In this document: piece by piece, positions 10,945 through 19,707 of the stretch
Numbering within the stretch: the first letter of the stretch is position 1
How the letters are laid out: every line of letters begins with the position of its first letter
Assembly: GCF_008801925.2 (NCBI RefSeq)
Contig: NZ_CP062803.1
Location: 434,001-498,000, forward strand
Origin: Cupriavidus basilensis
GTDB taxonomy: Bacteria; Pseudomonadota; Gammaproteobacteria; Burkholderiales; Burkholderiaceae
Length of the DNA stretch: 64,000 nt
Direction: 5' to 3'
Notes under the pieces: generated by a model
Databases searched by the model: none
The model's input: the letters and a program-made list of their open reading frames with translations, nothing else
What the model was told of the DNA's origin: nothing
Translations under genes and position numbers: made by a program

Positions 10945-10971
10945 AAAAAAGGTGCCATGGAAGGCACCTTT
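10945..10971 (-). terminator. intrinsic terminator of the TlpA-like gene
   Basis: On the minus strand, AAAGGTGCC and GGCACCTTT pair around a 6-base loop and run into a T tract (plus-strand A run 10945-10950). It ends transcription from the gene starting at 11556. Confidence 0.85.
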
Positions 10972-11001
10972 GCGGGCGGAGGCGGTGGGCCAGGCAGTGG
11001 C

Positions 11002-11556
11002 TCAGGCCGCCTTGGCGAGCGCGCCATCGAGCAGCTTGTGCAGTGCGTCCCACTCGGGCTCGCCCACATAGCGCTTGAGGATATGGCCGTCCTTGTCGAT
11101 CACGAAGGTGGTCGGGGTCAGCTGCACTTCGCCGAATGCCTTGGCGGCCGCGCCGTCGGAATCCATCGCCACCTTGAACGGCAGCTTGCGCGTTTGCGCA
11201 TAGTTCATCACGTACATGGGCGGGTCATAGCTCATTGCCACGGCGACGAACTCCAGGCCCTTGTCCTTGAACTTGTCATAGGTGCGGACCATGTCCGGCA
11301 TTTCCTTGACGCAGGTGACGCAGCTGGTGGCCCAGAAGTTGACCAGGTAGACCTTGCCCTTGAGATCGGCGGTGCTGATTTTTTCGCCGGACAGCAGCGT
11401 GAACGTGGCGGGCGGCGCCGCATTGGCGGGCGCGATGGCGCGATAGCCAAACCAGCCCAGCACGGCAACCAGCAGCACGGCGGCGATCACAGGCCACAGC
11501 TTGCGCGTGGCGGTGCTTGCCGGGGTGGGTGCGGTGGAGGAAGCGGAGGTCGTCAT
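11002..11556 (-). CDS. TlpA/ResA-family thiol-disulfide oxidoreductase
   Basis: A 184-residue membrane-anchored thioredoxin-fold protein. A single hydrophobic helix spans about residues 20-38. The periplasmic domain contains the redox pair Cys79-Val-Thr-Cys82 in NFWATSCVTC, and the cis-proline segment appears as LTPTTFVID. Such proteins reduce disulfides in apocytochromes or copper proteins. The start at 11556 is preferred over 11580 because a GGCGAG element precedes it. A second thioredoxin-fold gene lies just upstream, suggesting a periplasmic redox pair. Confidence 0.88.
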   Translation of the reverse strand: MTTSASSTAPTPASTATRKLWPVIAAVLLVAVLGWFGYRAIAPANAAPPATFTLLSGEKISTADLKGKVYLVNFWATSCVTCVKEMPDMVRTYDKFKDKGLEFVAVAMSYDPPMYVMNYAQTRKLPFKVAMDSDGAAAKAFGEVQLTPTTFVIDKDGHILKRYVGEPEWDALHKLLDGALAKAA

Positions 11557-11679
11557 GATGCTCGCCGACAGGTCAGACAAGCCACTATTCTACTGCCGCT
11601 GCCGTGGCGCTGCCGGCTGCATGCATCGAGCTGCCGCGGATGCGACGATTGGCCGCAGCCGCGTGCTTCATCATGCGCT

Positions 11680-12210
11680 TCAATGCGCCTTGCTGGCCAA
11701 GGCCGAGCGGGCCTGGTCCAGCGCCTGTTCAAGGTAGGCGCCATAGAAATCGGGCTGCATGCCGCGCAGCGGCGTGGCCAGGGAGCGGCCGCGCGCGTCG
11801 AGGAACAGCACCGTAGGCGCTACCGCCACATTGCGGCTGCGCGCCCATTCCCGTGCGGTGGTCATGCTGCCGTCGGCGTTGCGCAGCGGCGTGTCGGCGG
11901 TCATGTCGAGCTCGCGCGCCTCGATTTCGCCCGCCGCGGCTTGCGGGCCGAGATAGTTGCGGCGCACTGTTTCGCAGTACACGCAGCCGGGCAGTGTCAC
12001 CAGTACCACCAGGGGCTCGCCCCGGCTGGCTGCAGCAGAAGCCTGGGCGGCGAGATCGTTGACAGGGGGCAGGTGGGCCGCAGCGGCCAGGGCGCTCGTG
12101 CTCGCCGCGACCAGCATGGCGCCGAGCATCGCCGCGCCGGTACGGCGTGCGGTGCCAAAGACACCCCGGGGGGATGGCTGCATTGGCTGGATCGATGGCT
12201 GGGTTTGCAT
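11680..12210 (-). CDS. secreted thioredoxin-fold protein (SoxW/DsbD-gamma-like)
   Basis: A 176-residue protein with an N-terminal export signal (hydrophobic stretch about 26-44) and a CxxC redox centre, Cys76-Val-Tyr-Cys79, in TLPGCVYCETVRRNYL. The later VAPTVLFLDARG segment carries the cis-proline typical of thioredoxins. The YCETVRR context resembles thioredoxin-like SoxW proteins. It is transcribed in the same direction as the TlpA-like gene, 123 bp ahead of it. The substrate is unknown. The exact start is uncertain because no clear ribosome site is seen; Met10 is an alternative. Confidence 0.75.
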   Translation of the reverse strand: MQTQPSIQPMQPSPRGVFGTARRTGAAMLGAMLVAASTSALAAAAHLPPVNDLAAQASAAASRGEPLVVLVTLPGCVYCETVRRNYLGPQAAAGEIEARELDMTADTPLRNADGSMTTAREWARSRNVAVAPTVLFLDARGRSLATPLRGMQPDFYGAYLEQALDQARSALASKAH

Positions 12211-12285
12211 TGACGGGCAATGTGGATGAGCGCTGGCACGCGGGTTCTACGATAATAGCGGCTTATTTCCGCATTCGTCGCGCTG

Positions 12286-12894
12286 ATGCCCCACGCCTGG
12301 TTTCCACGGTTTTTCCGCCTGCCGCAGTCCCTGCTTGCCAAAGCCATCGTCCTGGGCGCGCTCGGCGCCGGGCTGATCGCCTGTTCGCCCCGCTATGACT
12401 GGCGCACCATCCAGTCCAACGAAGGCGCCTACGCGGCGCTCTATCCCGGCAAGCCATCCGGCGCCGCGCGCGAGGTGGCGATTGCCGGGCGCAAGCTGCC
12501 CATGACGATGGACGCGGCCCGGGTCGACGAGACCTTGTTCGCCGTGGGCGTGGTGACCTTGCCCGCCGATGACGCCGGGTTGCGGCAGGCGGCGCTGGAT
12601 TCCATGCAAAAGGGCTTGCTCGGCAACCTCGGGCCGCATCCCGCCGAAGCGGTCAAGACCCGCAAGGTGACGGTGATGTCGGCCGCATCGCCGGCCGTGG
12701 CGCTGGAGGGCGTGGAGGTGCAGGTGGCCGCGGTATCGCCGCAGGACCAGTCGCCACGCAGGCTGACGGCACGGCTGGTGGCGTCGGGCGTGCACGTCTA
12801 CCAGGCGGTCGTGCTGGAGGCGGGAGAGGCCGCGCGCGACCAGCGCCAGGCGGAACAGATAGACCAGTTCCTGACGGGCTTCCATCCGTTCTGA
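12286..12894 (+). CDS. conserved hypothetical lipoprotein
   Basis: A 202-residue protein with a lipoprotein signal: hydrophobic residues 15-32 end in the lipobox LIAC, with the lipidated Cys at 33. The following SPRYDWRTIQSNEGAYAALYPGKP segment, here only partly quotable, resembles a conserved Burkholderiales periplasmic family. No catalytic motif is visible. It precedes the LysE-type exporter by 60 bp on the same strand. Function not recognised. Confidence 0.75.
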   Translation: MPHAWFPRFFRLPQSLLAKAIVLGALGAGLIACSPRYDWRTIQSNEGAYAALYPGKPSGAAREVAIAGRKLPMTMDAARVDETLFAVGVVTLPADDAGLRQAALDSMQKGLLGNLGPHPAEAVKTRKVTVMSAASPAVALEGVEVQVAAVSPQDQSPRRLTARLVASGVHVYQAVVLEAGEAARDQRQAEQIDQFLTGFHPF

Positions 12895-12953
12895 CCTGGG
12901 CACTCCAGGCTTCCAGGCAGATTCAAGACAGTTTATTTTCAAGGAGTAACGCA

Positions 12954-13604
12954 ATGCGTTGGGATGTTTGGCTGGCCTATTTCGCGGCCTGTTGGGTGAT
13001 TGCCGTATCGCCGGGTTCCGGCGCGGTGCTGTCGATGAGCCATGGCCTGTCTTACGGCCTGCGCAAGACCACCACCACGATCTTCGGCTTGCAGACCGGG
13101 CTGGTCATCATCCTGCTGGTGGCCGGCGGTGGCCTGGGCGCGCTGCTGGTGGCCTCCGAGCATGCCTTTGCCGTGGTCAAGACGATCGGTGCGCTCTACC
13201 TGATCTACATCGGCGTGCAGCAATGGCGCGCGCGGGTGGATGGCGGCCATGACGATGCCGTGCCGGGTGCGCAAGCGCCGCGCGTCGCCGCGCTGAGCCC
13301 GCGCCGGCGCTTTGCCACAGGCTTGCTGACCAATGTGACCAACCCCAAGGGCATTATCTTCATGGTGGCGGTGTTGCCGCAGTTCATCGATCCCGCCCAT
13401 GCGCTCGGGCCCCAGCTTGCCATCCTGGCCGCGACCATGTGCGGCGTGGACCTGGTGGTGATGCACGGCTACGCGCTGCTGGCCTCGCGCATGCGCGGCC
13501 TGTTCCGCAATGCGCGCGCGGTGCGCTGGCAGAACCGGATCTTCGGCAGCGTGCTGGTGGCCGTGGGCGCGGCATTGTTCTTCGTCAGGCGCCATCCGGC
13601 TTGA
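12954..13604 (+). CDS. LysE/RhtB-family amino acid exporter
   Basis: A 216-residue inner-membrane protein with five to six hydrophobic helices. The family signature is clear: SPGSGAVLSMSHGLSYGLR near residues 19-37, an IGALYLIYIG helix, and TGLLTNVTNPKGIIF in the middle. LysE-type carriers export amino acids such as threonine, homoserine lactone or lysine; the substrate cannot be predicted. An AAGGAG ribosome site precedes the ATG at 12954. Confidence 0.9.
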   Translation: MRWDVWLAYFAACWVIAVSPGSGAVLSMSHGLSYGLRKTTTTIFGLQTGLVIILLVAGGGLGALLVASEHAFAVVKTIGALYLIYIGVQQWRARVDGGHDDAVPGAQAPRVAALSPRRRFATGLLTNVTNPKGIIFMVAVLPQFIDPAHALGPQLAILAATMCGVDLVVMHGYALLASRMRGLFRNARAVRWQNRIFGSVLVAVGAALFFVRRHPA

Positions 13605-13723
13605 GGACTCGGGGCCGGCTCCGCCCCGGCCCGATCCGTCCATTTGTCTATCTATCGCTGGCTTCCCAAGAGTGCGTTTGCTTCAATAAGGTAAGACGAA
13701 GACGATCCAAGCGGAGGCAAGCA

Positions 13724-13891
13724 ATGCGAAGCTCTTCCCCCCAGCAGGCTCCACTGCGTGCGCGGCCGGTCCACACCGTGCCGCCGGTCGAAGATCCACT
13801 GCCGCCGGGCGTGCCGCCCGACCTTCCGCCGATCGAGGAGCCTCCGCCGCCGTCGGAGCCTCCTGTGGCCGTGCCGCCGCGCCGGGCGTGA
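13724..13891 (+). CDS. small proline-rich protein
   Basis: A 55-residue open frame with a good GGAGG ribosome site a few bases ahead of the ATG at 13724. About 20 of 55 residues are proline, mostly as PP pairs, mixed with acidic residues (IEEPPPPSEPP). There is no signal peptide or membrane helix, so it should be a soluble disordered cytosolic peptide. It is followed almost at once by the converging comM stop. The proline repeats would need EF-P for efficient translation. No function recognised; the strong ribosome site argues it is real. Confidence 0.6.
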   Translation: MRSSSPQQAPLRARPVHTVPPVEDPLPPGVPPDLPPIEEPPPPSEPPVAVPPRRA

Positions 13892-13895
13892 ATGG

Positions 13896-15440
13896 CTACG
13901 GTGTGCGCAAGGCGCGCCGGTACTGGATAGCCTCGCCCACATGGCTCGGCTGCAATGGCTCGGCGCCCGCCAGGTCGGCAATGGTGCGGGCGATCTTCAA
14001 TACGCGGAAATAGGCGCGCGCCGACCAGGCCAGCTTGGCCATGGCGCCGCGCAGCAATGCCTGCGCCTCTGGCGTAAGCGGGCAGTGCTCGTCGATCTCG
14101 CGACCGGACAGCGCGGCATTGGGCTTGCCCTGCCGGGCCTGCTGAACGGCCCGGGCGGCCAGCACGCGCTGGCGCACGTCGGCGCTGGGCTCTCCGGGCG
14201 GGCCGTCGAACATCTCCTGATGATCCTGCGCCGGCACTTCCACCTGCAGGTCGATCCGGTCGAGCAACGGTCCCGATAGCCTGGACTGGTAGCGCAGCAC
14301 CTGGTCCGGCGTGCAACGGCAAGGACGGGAAGGGTGCCCCTGATAACCGCATGGGCAGGGGTTCATCGCGGCGATGAACTGGAAGCGCGCCGGGAAGTCG
14401 GCTTGCCGCATGGCGCGCGAGATGGTGACGCGGCCGGATTCCAGGGGTTCGCGCAGCACTTCCAGCACCTTGCGGTCAAATTCAGGCAACTCGTCCAGGA
14501 ACAGCACACCTTGGTGGGCCAGCGAGATCTCGCCTGGCCGGGGATTGCTGCCACCGCCCACCAGCGCAGCCGCCGACGCGGTGTGGTGCGGCGAGCGGTA
14601 GGGCCGCTCACGCCAGCGGGCGGGATGGAAGCCGGCGGCGGTCAGGCTCTGCACCGCGGCGGATTCCAGCGCTTCGTCCAGGGTCATGGGTGGCAACAGG
14701 CCGGCAAAGCGTTGCGCCAGCATGGACTTGCCGGTGCCGGGCGGACCGACGAGCAGTGCCGAATGCTGGCCCGCCGCCGCGATCTCCATGGCGCGGCGCG
14801 CTTGCGCCTGGCCCCGCACGTCACGCATGTCCGGGCCGGCCGGGTCGCCTTCCGCGATCTCCACCAGCGGCTGCGCGCGCGCCAGGCGGTCCGCGGGCAG
14901 GGGGCCAAGGTGAGCACAGACTTCCAGCAGGGAGCGCGCCGCATAGACTGTGACGCCGTCGATCAGGGCCGCCTCGGGCGCGTTTTCCGCCGCCACCACG
15001 AAGCTGCGCGGCGGGCCTTCGCCGGCGGCTTGCCGTGCCGCGTTGTCGCGCCCCAGGCCCATGGCCATGGCCAGTGCTCCGCGCACGGGGCGCAATTCGC
15101 CAGACAGCGACAGCTCGCCGGCGAATTCGCTGGCATCCAGGCCATCCAGCGGGACTTGCCCGCTTGCGGCCAGGATGCCAAGCGCGATCGGCAGGTCGAA
15201 GCGCCCGGACTCCTTGGGCAGGTCGGCCGGCGCCAGATTCACCGTGATGCGCCGGCTGGGAAACTCGAGCTGGCTGTTGAGGATCGCCGCGCGTACCCGC
15301 TCGCGGCTCTCGCGCACTTCGGTATCGGCCAACCCGACGATATTGAAGGCGGGCAGGCCGTTGGCCAGGTGCACCTCGACCGACACCAGCGGTGCCTCGA
15401 GTCCGGTCAGCGCCCGGCTACGCAGGAGGGCGAGGCTCAT
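13896..15440 (-). CDS. comM: YifB/ComM-family Mg-chelatase-like AAA ATPase
   Basis: A 514-residue protein. The N-terminal Lon-protease-like S5 fold (about 1-170) contains EVHLANGLPAFNIVGL and PADLPKESGRFDLPIALG. The AAA+ module has Walker A GPPGTGKS and the FLDELPEF Walker B, followed by the C-terminal Mg-chelatase domain with CPCGYQGHPSRPCRC. ComM is a branch-migration helicase that helps integrate DNA during natural transformation. It stands alone, downstream of ubiK on the same strand and separated from it by a terminator. Confidence 0.93.
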   Translation of the reverse strand: MSLALLRSRALTGLEAPLVSVEVHLANGLPAFNIVGLADTEVRESRERVRAAILNSQLEFPSRRITVNLAPADLPKESGRFDLPIALGILAASGQVPLDGLDASEFAGELSLSGELRPVRGALAMAMGLGRDNAARQAAGEGPPRSFVVAAENAPEAALIDGVTVYAARSLLEVCAHLGPLPADRLARAQPLVEIAEGDPAGPDMRDVRGQAQARRAMEIAAAGQHSALLVGPPGTGKSMLAQRFAGLLPPMTLDEALESAAVQSLTAAGFHPARWRERPYRSPHHTASAAALVGGGSNPRPGEISLAHQGVLFLDELPEFDRKVLEVLREPLESGRVTISRAMRQADFPARFQFIAAMNPCPCGYQGHPSRPCRCTPDQVLRYQSRLSGPLLDRIDLQVEVPAQDHQEMFDGPPGEPSADVRQRVLAARAVQQARQGKPNAALSGREIDEHCPLTPEAQALLRGAMAKLAWSARAYFRVLKIARTIADLAGAEPLQPSHVGEAIQYRRALRTP

Positions 15441-15472
15441 CTCACTCCGAAAAGCATCAAGGAAGTGTTAAC

Positions 15473-15501
15473 GAAAATGGCCGCCGGAACACGGCGGCCA
15501 T
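15473..15501 (-). terminator. intrinsic terminator after ubiK
   Basis: ATGGCCGCC (15477-15485) pairs with GGCGGCCAT (15493-15501) around a 7-base loop. On the minus strand the stem is followed by TTTT. It separates ubiK from comM. Confidence 0.75.
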
Positions 15502-15569
15502 TCTGGCGGTCGAGGGCTGCGCCCGGGGTCATCGGACGCCTGGGGCAAGCTCGGGACGCGGCAAGGGTT

Positions 15570-15833
15570 TCAGCCCGAAACAGGCGTGTCGGAGCCGCCT
15601 GCCGAGCGGCTTTCTAGCGCCTGCACGCGGGCTTCCAGTTCCTCCAGGCGCGCGCGGGTGCGCGCCAGCACCTGCGACTGGACGTCGAATTCCTCGCGGG
15701 TGACCAGGTCGAGCTTGGAAAACCCCTGCGTCATCATGCTGCGAACGTTTTTTTCGATGTCCTTGGCCGGCGAATTGCGCAGGGCTTCGCTGATCTTGGC
15801 CTGGAAATCGTTGAAGAGATCGGTGGGTTTCAT
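15570..15833 (-). CDS. ubiK: ubiquinone biosynthesis accessory factor UbiK (YqiC/BMFP family)
   Basis: An 87-residue protein starting MKPTDLFNDFQAKISEALRN. The N-terminal amphipathic helix is followed by a coiled coil rich in Leu, Glu and Arg (ARTRARLEELEARVQALE). The BMFP family binds UbiJ and lipids and helps aerobic ubiquinone synthesis. The ATG at 15833 with an AAGGAG site upstream is chosen. It is divergent from the torF-glnK-amtB operon; the 378-bp gap between them holds the NtrC-like site and sigma-54 promoter listed separately. Confidence 0.9.
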   Translation of the reverse strand: MKPTDLFNDFQAKISEALRNSPAKDIEKNVRSMMTQGFSKLDLVTREEFDVQSQVLARTRARLEELEARVQALESRSAGGSDTPVSG

Positions 15834-15847
15834 ACTGGTTCTCCTTT

Positions 15848-15864
15848 TGCACCGTCCTGGTGCG
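15848..15864 (+). promoter_or_regulatory. NtrC-like binding site upstream of torF-glnK-amtB
   Basis: TGCACC-GTCCT-GGTGCG differs from the NtrC consensus TGCACC-N5-GGTGCA only at the last base. Additional GGTGC/TGCAC half-sites lie at 15894-15922 with irregular spacing. The site is about 285 bp upstream of the predicted sigma-54 start, an acceptable enhancer distance, although it lies only 15 bp ahead of the divergent ubiK start. Confidence 0.65.
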
Positions 15865-16115
15865 TATAACTGGGTGGGCGGCATTCGGCATGCTGCATCG
15901 CGGTGCACCGAAACAGGGTGCGGGCAAACGCGGTGCGTGCACGGCACTTGCCGCCGGCATGGGCCGATTATCACGCTTCAAGCGTCCCCGGGAAAGCGCC
16001 AGCGCGGGCTGGTAACACCTTTTAACGTCAGTAAGTTCGCTGGGAGACAGTCGGCCTCGTCCATTTTGATGTCTCTTTGCGCACAAAATGACTTTCTCTT
16101 GCCACGGTTCCATCC

Positions 16116-16131
16116 TGGCACGGCAGTTGCA
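16116..16131 (+). promoter_or_regulatory. sigma-54 promoter of torF-glnK-amtB
   Basis: TGGCAC-GGCAG-TTGCA is a full match to the -24/-12 consensus, with GG at 16117-16118 and GC at 16129-16130. It predicts a start near 16142, 70 nt ahead of torF. Nitrogen limitation through NtrB/NtrC is the expected signal. Confidence 0.87.
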
Positions 16132-16211
16132 GTAATGGAGACAGGAGCCTCGTTTTACAAACTACTTTCAAACACACGAGTACCGAGCCAGAGGAAAAGG
16201 AGAACAAACCC

Positions 16212-17425
<1,214 letters not shown>

Positions 17426-17442
17426 GCGAGGAGAAAAAACAA

Positions 17443-19209
17443 ATGACAAACTTCATGAGACGCTTTCTGGTGGCGTTCGCGCTGCTGTTCAGCATTTGCG
17501 GCCTGGCCCGCGCAGCCGATTTCCCTGGCGCCAAGCTGAGTTTTGAATTGGGCAAGGCCGAATTGCCCGCGGACGGCGCCGCGGCGGCCGCCAAGGTGGC
17601 AGAGTTCGTCAAGGCGAACGCGGGCGCCAAGGTCCAGGTGTCGGGCTTTACCGATACCACCGGCGACGCGGCAGCCAATGCCGAGCTGGCCAAGCAGCGC
17701 GCCCTGGCAGTGGCTGCCGCGCTCAAGGCCGCTGGCGTGCCTGACGACGCCATCGTGATGAAGAAGCCCGATGAGGTCGAAAAGGTCGGCAACGCCGAGG
17801 CAGCGCGCGTGGTGGAGATCTCGCTCGTGGCGGTAGCGCCCGCAGCGGCCGCCGCCGCCGCTCCCGCCGCCGCCGCGGCAGCGCCCGCGCCCGCACCGGT
17901 GCCCAACAAGGGCGATACCGCCTGGCTGCTGGTCTCTACGGCCTTCGTGATCCTGATGACGCTGCCTGGCCTGGCGCTGTTCTACGGCGGCCTGGTCCGC
18001 TCGAAGAACATGCTGTCGGTGCTGATGCAGTGCCTGGTGATCTTCTCGCTGGTGTCGCTGCTGTGGGCCATCTATGGCTACAGCTTCGCCTTCACCGAGG
18101 GTAACGCCTTCTTTGGCGGCACCGACCGGCTCTTCATGAAGGGGCTCAATGCCGATGCCGTGGCTGCCACCTTCTCCAAGGGCGTGGTGGTACCGGAACT
18201 GGCTTACTTCGCCTTCCAGTGCGCCTTCGCAGCGATTACCTGCGGCCTGATCATCGGCGCTTTCGCCGAACGCGCCAAGTTCTCGGCGGTGCTGGTCTTC
18301 GTGGTGCTGTGGTTCACCTTCTCGTACATCCCGATGGCCCACATGGTCTGGTTCTGGCCTGGTCCTGACCTGTACACCGACGCGGCAGCCGGCGCGGCAG
18401 CTACGGCCAAGGGCGGCTGGCTGTTCCAGAAGGGCGCGCTCGACTTCGCTGGCGGCACCGTGGTGCACATCAACGCAGCCGTGGCTGGCCTGGTGGGTGC
18501 CTTCATGTTCGGCAAGCGGATCGGCTTTGGCCGCGAGGCCCTGCGTCCGCACAGCCTGACCTTCACCATGGTGGGCGCTTCGCTGCTGTGGTTCGGCTGG
18601 TTCGGCTTCAACGCCGGCTCGGCGCTGGAAGCCAACGGCTCGGCCGCACTGGCCTTCGTCAACACCCTGCTGGCGACCTGCGCCGCCGTGCTGTCCTGGA
18701 CCTTTGGCGAATGGATCAGCAAGGGCAAGCCCTCGATGCTGGGCGGCGCTTCGGGCGCAGTGGCTGGCCTGGTGGCCATCACCCCGGCGGCCGGCTTCGT
18801 CGGCCCGATGGGCTCGATCGTGATCGGCATCGCCGCCGGTCTGCTGTGCCTGTGGGGCGTAACCGGCCTGAAGAAGCTGCTGGGCATGGACGACTCGCTC
18901 GACGTCTTCGGCGTGCACGGCGTGGGCGGCATCCTGGGTGCGCTGCTGACCGGCGTGTTCGCCGCGCCGAGCCTGGGCGGCACGGGTATCTATGACTACG
19001 TGGCCAACAAGGTCTCGGACGACTATTCGATCGTGGGCCAGGTGTGGATCCAGTTCGAAGGCGTGCTCACCACCATCGTGTGGTCGGGTGTGGTGGCCTT
19101 CGTGGCCTTCAAGCTGGTGGATATGCTGATCGGCCTGCGGGTGCCGGAAGAAGAAGAACGCGAGGGCCTGGACATCACCTCGCACGGCGAGACCGCGTAT
19201 GAGGCCTGA
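17443..19209 (+). CDS. amtB: ammonium channel AmtB with an N-terminal OmpA-like periplasmic domain
   Basis: A 588-residue protein, about 160 longer than ordinary AmtB. A signal peptide (1-24, ending ARA) leads into a domain at about 27-130 that reads like an OmpA C-terminal domain: GFTDTTGD with Asp71, a QRALAV helix, and AARVVEI with Arg122. An Ala/Pro linker (132-154) joins it to the complete 11-helix AmtB core. The core keeps the pore histidines (GGTVVHINAA and FGVHGVGG) and the DFAGG aspartate. AmtB has a periplasmic N-terminus, so the extra domain should face the cell wall. The ATG at 17443 follows GAGGAG. Confidence 0.95.
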   Translation: MTNFMRRFLVAFALLFSICGLARAADFPGAKLSFELGKAELPADGAAAAAKVAEFVKANAGAKVQVSGFTDTTGDAAANAELAKQRALAVAAALKAAGVPDDAIVMKKPDEVEKVGNAEAARVVEISLVAVAPAAAAAAAPAAAAAAPAPAPVPNKGDTAWLLVSTAFVILMTLPGLALFYGGLVRSKNMLSVLMQCLVIFSLVSLLWAIYGYSFAFTEGNAFFGGTDRLFMKGLNADAVAATFSKGVVVPELAYFAFQCAFAAITCGLIIGAFAERAKFSAVLVFVVLWFTFSYIPMAHMVWFWPGPDLYTDAAAGAAATAKGGWLFQKGALDFAGGTVVHINAAVAGLVGAFMFGKRIGFGREALRPHSLTFTMVGASLLWFGWFGFNAGSALEANGSAALAFVNTLLATCAAVLSWTFGEWISKGKPSMLGGASGAVAGLVAITPAAGFVGPMGSIVIGIAAGLLCLWGVTGLKKLLGMDDSLDVFGVHGVGGILGALLTGVFAAPSLGGTGIYDYVANKVSDDYSIVGQVWIQFEGVLTTIVWSGVVAFVAFKLVDMLIGLRVPEEEEREGLDITSHGETAYEA

Positions 19210-19262
19210 TCGTAAAGGTGTTGTGCTGGAGAGCTGATTGGGAATCTTCTCTCAGGAGTTTC

Positions 19263-19287
19263 GCCCGGCCTTGTGCCGGGCTTTTTT
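19263..19287 (+). terminator. intrinsic terminator of the torF-glnK-amtB operon
   Basis: GCCCGGC (19263-19269) and GCCGGGC (19275-19281) pair around CTTGT, followed by six T residues. Confidence 0.92.
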
Positions 19288-19381
19288 CATTTCAGGCGTC
19301 CGCCGCGGGCGGCCGGGCCAGGCGCAAGGCGGTGCCGGCGGCTTTTTCGCAAAGTGCTTAAATCCGATCTTAAAAAGCTTC

Positions 19382-19501
19382 AATTGTTTTTGAGGGGGGG
19401 CGCACATACAGTGCCATGGAGGCAGTTTCCTCCACCTGCAGAACGCTCCCCGTATCTGTCAGGCCATTTGAAAGCGCGGCTCCGGTCGCGCTTTTTTTTT
19501 T
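19382..19501 (+). ncRNA. candidate structured small RNA with its own terminator
   Basis: The 420-bp gap between the amtB terminator and gshA holds no gene but contains a folded unit. An 8-bp stem GGGGGGCG (19395-19402) pairs with CGCTCCCC (19444-19451), using one G-U pair. Inside lie two hairpins, GCAC-ATACA-GTGC (19402-19414) and TGGAGG-CAGTTT-CCTCCA (19417-19434). A terminator follows: AAAGCGCG (19471-19478) with CGCGCTTT (19487-19494) and a ten-base T run. A weak sigma-70-like pair (TTCGCA at 19346, TTAAAA at 19370) could start it near 19382. It may be a free sRNA or an attenuating leader for gshA. Confidence 0.4.
19471..19501 (+). terminator. strong intrinsic terminator with no gene upstream
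   Basis: Stem AAAGCGCG/CGCGCTTT with an 8-base loop and T residues up to 19501. The amtB operon already ends at 19287, so this terminator needs another transcript; it is the main reason for proposing the small RNA. Confidence 0.8.
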
Positions 19502-19707
19502 GCCTCCCGGCCTTGCTGGCAGGCCACCCGGAAGTGCTTCGGATTCCTCTTAGGGCCTCCCCCTTTTATTCCGGGCCCCCATCCCCATATCCGTATCCCT
19601 TATCCCTTATGCCGGCGCTCGCATATGCTTATTCAGGCGGCGCCAGCAGCCAATTGGCCGTTCCTCTACAATCTGGGCGAACGATAAAGACGATCAATAG
19701 GATGTTT

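Noticed and set aside
15894..15922. A second NtrC box between ubiK and torF
   Set aside because: TGCAC and GGTGC half-sites are present but spaced by 2 or 7 bases instead of 5, so they are noted only as half-sites.
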